Shown piece by piece: positions 26,105 through 33,430 of a DNA stretch of 64,000 bases. Where the stretch lies: positions 31,424-95,423 of the forward strand of contig LPNY01000139.1 of NCBI GenBank assembly GCA_001655195.1, given 5' to 3'. Made by a program: the position numbers and the translations under genes. The stretch's first letter is position 1; every line of letters begins with the position of its first letter. The notes under the pieces were generated by a model. It was not told the DNA's origin. It saw only the letters and a list, made by a program, of their open reading frames with translations, and did not search any database. The stretch is from Arcobacter sp. EP1. Its GTDB lineage: Bacteria; Campylobacterota; Campylobacteria; Campylobacterales; Arcobacteraceae.

Positions 26105-27274
26105 CTGAAACTGAGTAATTTATCACTTTCAGAGTTTTTAGAGTATAAAACTCTCTATTACGATAAGATTGACTTTAGCACTGTAAAAAATGCTTGGGAG
26201 ATCTTAGCTCACCATATAAAACTTCCTTTTATTATTCATATTGTTGGAACTAATGGTAAAGGTACAACAGGACGCTTTTTAGCTCACTATCTAAACCAAA
26301 GCTCACAAAATGTATTGCATTATACCTCTCCTCATATTATCAAATTTAATGAACGAATTTGGATAAATGGTAGTGATGTTACTGATTCCCAATTGGAAAA
26401 AGCACATGAAAAACTTCTTGCTGTTTTACCACAGTTAAGTTTAGAGAAACTAACCTATTTTGAGTATACTACGCTACTTGCATTATATTTAAGCTCTTCT
26501 TGTGATTATCTTGTCTTAGAAGCGGGACTTGGTGGTGAGTTCGATGCAACCAATGTGGTTGAAAACGATTTATCTCTCATCACAACTATTGGCTTAGATC
26601 ATACTAATTTTTTAGGTAATACCATCGAAGCAATTGCAAAAACAAAGATGCGCGCTTGTGATAAGTCTATGATTATTGGTTACCAAGTAGAAAAGAATAT
26701 TACCCAATATGCCAAAGAGGTATCCCAGAATAAAGAGAAAGCATTTTTAATACAAAATGCTAATATGGATTATGATATTGGAATCCTAGACTTACAACTG
26801 CCTAGTTATTTACAAAAGAATCTCAAACTAGCAATTTCAACCTTAGAGTATTTAGGATTTGATATTGATTTATCAAAATTTGAAGGGGTCTCTTTTCAAG
26901 GGCGTTGTGAAAAGATTGCCCCTAACATTACAATCGATGTGGGACACAATCCCCTTGCCGCTTCTGAGCTACTCAAAGAGTTCTCTTCACAAAATAAAAA
27001 AGTCCAGTTAATTTATAACTCTTTTGAAGACAAAGATTATGTAACAGTTTTAGAAATACTAAAACCCATAATTAATGAAGTGGAAATCATTGAAGTTAGT
27101 GACAAACGCATGACAGAAGTGTCCACTTTAACCCAAGTTTGTGATAATTTGAATATAATGTCATCTAGTTTTAAACAAATAAATAAAGATAAAAATTATT
27201 TAGTTTTTGGATCTTTTTTAGTCGTTGAGGCTTTTTTAGATTTTTTTAACAGTAAAGAGATATATGAAAAATAG
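26105..27274 (+). CDS. folC: Folylpolyglutamate synthase/dihydrofolate synthase family protein with a non-canonical start
   Basis: A Mur-ligase-fold enzyme that adds glutamate to (dihydro)folate using ATP. From base 26105 the frame encodes LSEFLEYKTLYYDKI, the P-loop GTNGKGTTG (residues 48-55 if counted from 26105), the YTSPHIIKFNER motif, EAGLGGEFDATNVV, and GRCEKIAPNITIDVGHNP in the C-terminal domain. The region between the in-frame stop at 26069 and the P-loop contains no ATG, GTG or TTG. The first ATG, at 26315, would remove the P-loop. CTG at 26105 or 26111, one or seven bases after the lptE stop, is the most plausible start. Function is clear, start is inferred. Confidence 0.85.
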   Translation: MKLSNLSLSEFLEYKTLYYDKIDFSTVKNAWEILAHHIKLPFIIHIVGTNGKGTTGRFLAHYLNQSSQNVLHYTSPHIIKFNERIWINGSDVTDSQLEKAHEKLLAVLPQLSLEKLTYFEYTTLLALYLSSSCDYLVLEAGLGGEFDATNVVENDLSLITTIGLDHTNFLGNTIEAIAKTKMRACDKSMIIGYQVEKNITQYAKEVSQNKEKAFLIQNANMDYDIGILDLQLPSYLQKNLKLAISTLEYLGFDIDLSKFEGVSFQGRCEKIAPNITIDVGHNPLAASELLKEFSSQNKKVQLIYNSFEDKDYVTVLEILKPIINEVEIIEVSDKRMTEVSTLTQVCDNLNIMSSSFKQINKDKNYLVFGSFLVVEAFLDFFNSKEIYEK

Positions 27275-28166
27275 ATTAGTTATTACCGTTTCAGATGTAA
27301 ACAGTACCAAATCCTATAACGTTCATCAATTAGTCAGAAAAGTAATTGTTTTTGTCATAATTGCTGCTATATTAGTCATAGGCGGTGCTTTTTATTTTAT
27401 TAACTTTTTATCAGATGAAATGGATGATTTAAAAGCAGAAAAAGAGAAAGAGATTCAATATCTCGTTGAAAAAGAGAAAAAACTTCAAGCTCAAAACCTT
27501 TTTTACTCCATGAAGATTAAAGGAAAAGTGCAAGATATTGAAGAGTTATCTTCAAAACTGGATTCCATTGAAGAAATTATTGGCTTAAAAACAGATGATA
27601 CAAAAGATGAAATCACCCGTGCAACTTTAGCCAAAATCACATCTGCTCAAAAAATGTATATGTTAACAACTATTCCAAATGGTTCACCCCTACAATCTAC
27701 TGTAACAAAATCTAAATTTGGGTATCGAATCCATCCTGTGACAAAGAAAAAGAAATTCCACCGAGGAATTGATTTAAGAGCCAAACGAAAAACACCAGTT
27801 TATTCAACAGCTGATGGAGTAGTTCGATTCGTTCAACCATATAATAAGGGTGATTTTGGTAGAGTTATAATTATTGCTCACAATTTTGGTTTTGAAACGG
27901 TTTATGCCCATTTAAATAAGACCAAAGTAAAAATTGGTGACATTATACGAAGAAATCAACTAATAGGGTATAGTGGAAATTCAGGTAGAAGTACCGGTCC
28001 ACATTTACATTATGAGATACGTTATGCAAGTAAGGTATTAAATCCAAAAGATTTTATGAATTGGAATTTAAAGTCATATGAAACGATATTTGAGAAACAA
28101 AGGAGAGTCCAGTGGGAGTATTTAGTAAAACTAATCAAGGATCAACACAGGCTGGAGCAACTGTAA
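27264..28166 (+). CDS. M23-family peptidoglycan endopeptidase (Csd1/Csd2-like, cell shape)
   Basis: A 300-residue membrane-anchored peptidase: short cytoplasmic N-terminus, one membrane helix (about 25-48), a coiled coil (about 50-110), and a LytM/M23 zinc peptidase domain. The zinc ligands are in FHRGIDL and in GPHLHYEIR, with TVYAHLNK between. Such enzymes trim peptide cross-links and set helical cell shape in Helicobacter and Campylobacter. Its last 55 bases overlap the bactofilin gene, mirroring the csd1-ccmA arrangement of H. pylori. It starts inside the end of folC. The exact Csd paralogue cannot be assigned. Confidence 0.9.
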   Translation: MKNRLVITVSDVNSTKSYNVHQLVRKVIVFVIIAAILVIGGAFYFINFLSDEMDDLKAEKEKEIQYLVEKEKKLQAQNLFYSMKIKGKVQDIEELSSKLDSIEEIIGLKTDDTKDEITRATLAKITSAQKMYMLTTIPNGSPLQSTVTKSKFGYRIHPVTKKKKFHRGIDLRAKRKTPVYSTADGVVRFVQPYNKGDFGRVIIIAHNFGFETVYAHLNKTKVKIGDIIRRNQLIGYSGNSGRSTGPHLHYEIRYASKVLNPKDFMNWNLKSYETIFEKQRRVQWEYLVKLIKDQHRLEQL

Positions 28167-28561
28167 TTGCAAAGGGAACCTGTATAATTGGTGGTATTTC
28201 TACTGAAGGTACGGTACATATTGATGGGAAGTTTGAAGGTGTTATTCTAGAAGCTGATGAAATTTCAATCGGTAAAACTGGTGAAGTTATTGGCGATATT
28301 AAAACAAATAACCTTGTTGTTAGTGGTCTGTTTGATGGAAAAATAGATTGTAATGTGATTCAAATTCTCTCAACAGGTCGCGTAATTGGTGATATTACCT
28401 ACCATGATTTAGTTATTGAAGAAGATGGTAAATTTGAAGGTAGAGGTGTTAGAAAAGATTCTGATGTAAAAAGCCGATACAATGAAATTGAAAATAAAAT
28501 CGGAAATATTGTAATGAATCAACCATTGACAAATGACAAACCTAAAGAAGAGATTAGCTAG
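28112..28561 (+). CDS. ccmA: Bactofilin CcmA-like cell-shape protein
   Basis: Bactofilins polymerise into cytoplasmic filaments that organise peptidoglycan remodelling. The 149-residue protein has the family beta-helix core: GATVIAKGTCIIGGISTEGTVHIDGKFEG, then repeated hydrophobic strands IGKTGEVIGDIKTNNLVVSGLFDG and STGRVIGDITYHDLVIEEDG. The flanking termini are disordered. The GTG start has a strong AGGAGAG ribosome-binding site lying inside the upstream peptidase gene, so the two are translated together. Confidence 0.93.
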   Translation: MGVFSKTNQGSTQAGATVIAKGTCIIGGISTEGTVHIDGKFEGVILEADEISIGKTGEVIGDIKTNNLVVSGLFDGKIDCNVIQILSTGRVIGDITYHDLVIEEDGKFEGRGVRKDSDVKSRYNEIENKIGNIVMNQPLTNDKPKEEIS

Positions 28562-28928
28562 CCTTTATAAACAAAAAAAAGTAATAGAGTAAGAGATATA
28601 AACTCTTGAAACTCAAACTAGTATCTTCCAAAACGCTCTCAAAGCAAGAAAAAAATAAACTCTTTAAAAAACTTTACATTTCTTGGCAAAATATCTATGC
28701 CAAGAAGTGAATAATTAAAGATAAAAAAACAAAACTCTTAGCACGTCACAAGAACATTTAATCAATGAAATAATAAGATAATTGAAACTTTTAGAGGTGT
28801 TATTAATTCAAAAAAGTATAAAATACGTTACTGTTCACGGCAGTTTGAGAAAATTACATCTGTTTAGCTGTGGATATTTTAGATACTAAAGATACATTAT
28901 AAGATAAGTATATTAGGATAGGAGAAAC
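28562..28928. other. Intergenic gap of 367 bp; one 9-bp hairpin, no convincing gene
   Basis: No gene is supported here. A perfect 9-bp hairpin TTCTTGGCA (28680-28688) with TGCCAAGAA (28698-28706) is present without a T-run. A TTG-started frame of 34 codons (28606 to about 28710, ending NIYAKK) and a following in-frame stretch TKLLARHKNI after one stop look faintly coding and could be a decayed gene. The 3' end carries a TATAAG/TATATT region and an AGGAGA ribosome-binding site for the next gene. Confidence 0.4.
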
Positions 28929-30539
28929 ATGTTAGGTATTATTGTTGCAACACTATTTATTGCTATTATTGTTAATTTAATTTTAAAGCGTTTTCATCTA
29001 CCCACAATTATTGGATACATTGTAACGGGTACTATTATTGCCTATACGTTTGGATTACATAATGCAGTACATAATCACGAACTCAAAGAGATAGCCGAAT
29101 TTGGTGTTGTCTTTTTAATGTTCACTATTGGGTTAGAGTTCTCAGTTGAACATCTCAATAAGATGCGAAAAGAGGTCTTTTTTACAGGAAGTCTTCAAAT
29201 CATCGTAACAACTGTTTTTGTTGTACTGATTTGTCAGTTTATAATAGGATTTGATTTTAAAACTTCACTAATTATTGGTGCTGCACTCTCTCTTTCATCA
29301 ACGGCAATTGTACTTAAAGTCTATAATGAAAACAAAGATATCAAAAAACCTCATGGACGAAGAGTGCTTGGTATTTTGATTATGCAAGATATTGCAGTTA
29401 TCCCAATTTTACTGATGATCTCAATTTTTGCATCAGACAGTGACCAAAGTCCACTTATGTTGATTTTACAAACAACAGGTCTTGCAATTGTATTACTTGC
29501 TATTTTATACTTTGCAGGAAAGTATCTACTTGAGCCATTTTTTGAGCATGTGAGTCGTTCAAAATCAGAAGAGCTTTTTGTCGCTACAGTTCTATTTATT
29601 GCAATTGGTGCTTCATATATGGCGCACTATTTTGGCTTTTCTTATTCACTTGGAGCATTTGTTGCAGGTATGATGATTAGTGAAACAAAATTTAAACATC
29701 AAGTTGAGTCCGATCTTACTCCTTTTAGAAATCTTTTATTAGGGGTATTCTTTATCACTGTAGGTATGCAAATTGATTTTACTATTATTGCAAATCATAT
29801 TTTTACAATTTTAATATTGCTTCCAGTGTTATTAGGAATTAAATATGTGATTATTTATTCACTTGTACGTATTGATGATACAAAGCGCGTTGCTTTTAAA
29901 ACAGCACTCTCTTTAGTTCAAATTGGTGAATTCTCCTTAGCAATTATAGAGTTAGCACGTAGTGGGGATATGATTGATCCTACCTATTCTCAAATTTTGA
30001 TTGTAACTATTGTAATTTCAATGATTTTAACTCCATTGGTTCTTAAAAATCTTTCAAAAATAGCAGCACAGCTTGTCCCTGAAGATACAATGATGGTGTG
30101 TAATACAACCTATGTGGACAAAGATAAAAAAGGACATGTTGTTGTTCTTGGGTATGGACACTTAGGACAAGAGATTGTTAAAAAACTCAAAATTAATCAC
30201 CAAGATTATTTGATTATTGAACACAATATGAAATATTATGAGTTAGGTGTTTCTCAAAATGAGCCAATTTTATTTGGAAATGCTGCCAGCAAACATATCT
30301 TAAATGCGGTTAATATTACTAACTCGTGTGCAGTTATCGTTGCCATTGAAAACCCTGATAAGTTACACCTGATTTGTGAAGTTATTGATGATTTAACCCA
30401 CAATACAAAAACGGTGGTAAAAGTTACACGACCTCATGAGAAAGAGGATTTAAAAGGTCTTCATTTAGAGCACGTTATTGTTGCTGATGATGTGGTTGCT
30501 GAAGCTTTAGTTGAAGAGACAAAGTTTTGTAATATCTAG
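28929..30539 (+). CDS. CPA2-family cation:proton antiporter (Kef-type) with TrkA-N domain
   Basis: The 536-residue protein has about 12 membrane segments over residues 1-385 of the Na+/H+ exchanger fold (FLMFTIGLEFSVEHL, LSLSSTAIVLKVYNE, GAFVAGMMISET). A cytoplasmic Rossmann TrkA-N/RCK domain follows (about 395-510), with GHVVVLGYGHLGQEIVKKL as the NAD-binding glycine motif. It resembles KefB/KefC potassium efflux systems and Kef-like exchangers. The ion is not decidable. A hairpin separates it from the convergent acyltransferase gene. Confidence 0.92.
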   Translation: MLGIIVATLFIAIIVNLILKRFHLPTIIGYIVTGTIIAYTFGLHNAVHNHELKEIAEFGVVFLMFTIGLEFSVEHLNKMRKEVFFTGSLQIIVTTVFVVLICQFIIGFDFKTSLIIGAALSLSSTAIVLKVYNENKDIKKPHGRRVLGILIMQDIAVIPILLMISIFASDSDQSPLMLILQTTGLAIVLLAILYFAGKYLLEPFFEHVSRSKSEELFVATVLFIAIGASYMAHYFGFSYSLGAFVAGMMISETKFKHQVESDLTPFRNLLLGVFFITVGMQIDFTIIANHIFTILILLPVLLGIKYVIIYSLVRIDDTKRVAFKTALSLVQIGEFSLAIIELARSGDMIDPTYSQILIVTIVISMILTPLVLKNLSKIAAQLVPEDTMMVCNTTYVDKDKKGHVVVLGYGHLGQEIVKKLKINHQDYLIIEHNMKYYELGVSQNEPILFGNAASKHILNAVNITNSCAVIVAIENPDKLHLICEVIDDLTHNTKTVVKVTRPHEKEDLKGLHLEHVIVADDVVAEALVEETKFCNI

Positions 30540-30540
30540 A

Positions 30541-30561
30541 CAGGAGAGATAAACTCTCCTA
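30541..30561. terminator. Hairpin between convergent genes
   Basis: AGGAGAG (30542-30548) pairs with CTCTCCT (30554-30560) around a 5-nt loop, with TAGA/TCTA extending the stem after one mismatch. It sits between the stop codons of two convergent genes and may terminate both, although T-runs are short. Confidence 0.55.
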
Positions 30562-30562
30562 T

Positions 30563-32269
30563 CTAGCCAATATAACGTTTTCGTTGCGCCTCTTTGATTT
30601 TATCAATCTTAACGAAGATAAAACCATCAATACAATCTGAAAAGTTTTCATCCACATTAAACCCTTGAAATTCAACCCCCTCATCTAAACATAAATCTGA
30701 ATACTGTTTAAAAAGTGTTGGAACTGCAACGCCAATATTACTAAGAGAAGATTTAAGTATTTTAAAATCTCTTTTTTTATCATCATGTAAAAATAGCTCT
30801 TTTAAATTGGAACTATTATTTGAGTACTGATAAGGTAGCCGTGGCATAACTAAGTTGTTTTTACCCAAATAGTAGTGTGAATAATAATAGATCAACATAT
30901 CTTTAGCTACTTTTGGAAACGTAGCACTAATGGATACTGGACCATACATATATTTGATATGAGGGTTAGCTTTTAAATAGGCACCAATACCATACCATAA
31001 ATAATCCAGTGCCCGCGTTCCCCAATATTTTGGTTGCACGAAACTGCGCCCCAATTCAATAGAGTCTTTTAAATAAGGTATAAACTCTTTGTTATATTGA
31101 AACAGTGTTTGAGAATAGAAACCTTTTATCCCAAGGTTTTTATTAATAAAATCACCATTTCCTATGCGATATGACCCTACGATTTCTAACTCCTCTTCAT
31201 CCCATAAAATGATGTGTTGGTAGTAGATGTCGTATTTGTCAGTATCTCTTCTTTTATTGACCCCTTCACCCACTTTTCGAAAAGAGAGTTCTCGCAAACG
31301 TCCTAACTCTTTTAGAACAATACTATCCTCTGTATAGTCGTAGAGATAAATCTTTTTTCCATCTTTTGTTTCACCCAGTAGCTGTGAATTTTTTAGTTCT
31401 AAGAGTATCTCTTTTCTTTTTTGAGGATGGGCAATTGCCGTTTGGGTTAAAAAATAGGATTTTTTACCTTTTTTCAGCCCATAGAGATGTTTTTTATAAA
31501 GTCCTACTACATACTTTTTATTAAGTCCCTTTGGTAAAATATTCTCATTGGGGATAATATTACCAATTTTGATATTAATATTTTTTGACTGTTTTTTAAA
31601 CATTTCATTAGAAAGAAGTAGGGTTGAAAAGGTTTTATTAATCACTGACATAGTGTAAAAGACTTTTGAATTTTTACCATCTACTAAAATAGGCAAAATG
31701 GGTGAGTTTGAATGTAGAGCAAAATTTAAGAACCCTTTACTCCATGTTGGGTCTTGTATGCCTTTGGCACTTGCACGGCTCACTTCTCCTGCAGGAAAAA
31801 TAATGATAGCTTGTTCATTAGCGAGTGTCTCATAAATTGCTTTGATATCTTTTTTACTTTGACGTTTTTTATAGTTATCAATGGGAATAAACAAAGAGCT
31901 TAGGGCATCAATCCCTGCGAGAAAGTCGTTAGCAACAATTTTAACATCACTTCGTACACTTCCTACAAGTTTAAGAAGACACAAGGCATCTAATCCCCCT
32001 AATGGGTGGTTGGCAATGATGATAACTTTTCCAGAACTTGGGATATTTTGTAAGTCATTGCTAGATACAGTAAAGTCAAAATCAAAGTGATCTAACACTG
32101 CATCCACAAATTCAAACCCTTTTAGATGGGCATTTACATTTAAAAATTCATTGATAGAGTCTTCGTGCACAACTTTTTTAGCAATTTTCAAAAGGGACTT
32201 TTTTAAAAAAGAGGAGTTGGTATTAATCTTTGGAAACTTCTTTTTTATCTCATTTTCTACATCAATCAT
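30563..32269 (-). CDS. Fused acyltransferase: PlsC-type domain plus GNAT/OlsB-type domain (OlsF-like)
   Basis: The 568-residue protein joins two acyltransferase domains. The N-terminal PlsC-like domain (about 60-270) has the NHPLGGLDALCLL motif (HxxxxD variant) and FPAGEVSRAS. The C-terminal domain (about 310-500) resembles hemolysin/OlsB-type GNAT acyltransferases (SYRIGNGDF, ELGRSFVQPKYWGTRALDYLW, GPVSISATFP). This order is that of OlsF-type bifunctional enzymes, which make ornithine lipid by N-acylating then O-acylating ornithine. That role is inferred; a more general aminolipid acyltransferase is possible. It is monocistronic and convergent with the antiporter. Confidence 0.85.
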   Translation of the reverse strand: MIDVENEIKKKFPKINTNSSFLKKSLLKIAKKVVHEDSINEFLNVNAHLKGFEFVDAVLDHFDFDFTVSSNDLQNIPSSGKVIIIANHPLGGLDALCLLKLVGSVRSDVKIVANDFLAGIDALSSLFIPIDNYKKRQSKKDIKAIYETLANEQAIIIFPAGEVSRASAKGIQDPTWSKGFLNFALHSNSPILPILVDGKNSKVFYTMSVINKTFSTLLLSNEMFKKQSKNINIKIGNIIPNENILPKGLNKKYVVGLYKKHLYGLKKGKKSYFLTQTAIAHPQKRKEILLELKNSQLLGETKDGKKIYLYDYTEDSIVLKELGRLRELSFRKVGEGVNKRRDTDKYDIYYQHIILWDEEELEIVGSYRIGNGDFINKNLGIKGFYSQTLFQYNKEFIPYLKDSIELGRSFVQPKYWGTRALDYLWYGIGAYLKANPHIKYMYGPVSISATFPKVAKDMLIYYYSHYYLGKNNLVMPRLPYQYSNNSSNLKELFLHDDKKRDFKILKSSLSNIGVAVPTLFKQYSDLCLDEGVEFQGFNVDENFSDCIDGFIFVKIDKIKEAQRKRYIG

Positions 32270-32421
32270 GGTTTTCCTATTTTCTTTATTTAACTAATTT
32301 TATTCATAGTTGATTACACTTGGGTAACAATGTTTTGCTTGATTGTTCCTTTTGTATATTTATGGTAAAATCCCGACCTTATTACTGAAAAATTTAATTT
32401 GATAAAATATTTGGAGTTTAT

Positions 32422-33135
32422 ATGAATAAATCATTAGTTACCAATTTACTTGCTTTATTATTAACTATTATCGGGTATGTAACCCAACAAAACATGCTTT
32501 TTATGGTGGGACTTTTTGCCCTTTCAGGTGCAGTGACCAATGCTCTTGCAGTTCATATGTTGTTTGAAAAGGTTCCTTTTTTATATGGATCAGGGGTCGT
32601 TGAAAACCGATTTGCACAGTTTAAAGAGGGAATTCATTCATTAATGATGAACGAATTTTTTACAAAAGAGAACTTACAACGTTTTTTTGAAGAAGAAGTA
32701 ACTTCTAAAAAAAGTCATTTTGATTTGAGTCCATTGTTAGAAAAAACAGATTTTTCTCCTGCATTTGAGTCCTTGAAACAAGCTGTGATTGAATCTCCGT
32801 TTGGGGGTATGTTAGGTATGTTTGGTGGTGAGCAAGCATTAGAACCACTCAAAGAACCTTTCACGCAAAAACTACAAGGGGCAATTGTAACGATTAGTCA
32901 AAATGATTCTTTTCAACAAGCTTTACATGAGAGTTTAGGTAGCAGTGATGTGAGTGATGATATTTATGAAAAAGTATCGGGTATTGTTAATAAACGCCTA
33001 GAAGAGTTAACGCCTAAAATGGTTAAAGAGATTGTTCAACAAATGATAAAAGAGCATTTAGGTTGGCTTGTTGTGTGGGGTGGTGTTTTTGGTGGTCTTA
33101 TTGGACTTGTTAGTACGTTAGTTACAGGAGCATGA
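32422..33135 (+). CDS. DUF445-like membrane protein
   Basis: A 237-residue protein with an N-terminal pair of membrane helices (about 5-45) containing GAVTNALAVHMLFEKVPFLYGSG. That pattern is characteristic of DUF445 proteins, and it is followed by ENRFAQFKEGIHSLMMNEFF. A soluble helical middle follows, and a C-terminal membrane helix (about 213-235, GWLVVWGGVFGGLIGLVSTLV) closes the protein. Function is unknown; full-length DUF445 proteins are larger, so this is a short form. It is followed one base later by a small gene, probably one operon with mfd. Confidence 0.75.
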   Translation: MNKSLVTNLLALLLTIIGYVTQQNMLFMVGLFALSGAVTNALAVHMLFEKVPFLYGSGVVENRFAQFKEGIHSLMMNEFFTKENLQRFFEEEVTSKKSHFDLSPLLEKTDFSPAFESLKQAVIESPFGGMLGMFGGEQALEPLKEPFTQKLQGAIVTISQNDSFQQALHESLGSSDVSDDIYEKVSGIVNKRLEELTPKMVKEIVQQMIKEHLGWLVVWGGVFGGLIGLVSTLVTGA

Positions 33136-33136
33136 G

Positions 33137-33427
33137 ATGGATGTATTAGTATTATTAGAAGTAGAAAATTTAGAAGATAAAGCAGTGTTTGAAAAGCATG
33201 TGGTTAAAGAGGGATTTGAAATTGTACCTGAAGAACCGTTTGTTTACTCTGGAAAATCAACTACAACCATGTTTTCAACCAAAGCGTATATTTTAGAGGT
33301 CTTTAAAAAAGGGTTACAAAAAACTTCTTTTGAAAGTGCAAGTTTAGTCTTTTTATTAAATGAGACACCATATCCTCCTTATGTATATGATAAAACAACC
33401 AATGATTTTGAAGAAGTAAAAGAATAG
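33137..33427 (+). CDS. Small conserved-looking acidic protein of unknown function
   Basis: The 96-residue product is soluble and acidic, beginning MDVLVLLEVENLEDKAVFEKHVVKEGF and containing FSTKAYILEVFKKGLQK. No family is recognised. It begins one base after the DUF445-like stop with GGAG upstream, and mfd starts three bases after its stop, so all three genes appear to be one operon. An alpha/beta fold is likely from the alternating pattern. Confidence 0.65.
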   Translation: MDVLVLLEVENLEDKAVFEKHVVKEGFEIVPEEPFVYSGKSTTTMFSTKAYILEVFKKGLQKTSFESASLVFLLNETPYPPYVYDKTTNDFEEVKE

Positions 33428-33430
33428 TTT

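Noticed and set aside
26315-27274. folC starting at the ATG at 26315
   Set aside because: It would remove conserved N-terminal sequence and the ATP-binding loop encoded just upstream in the same frame.
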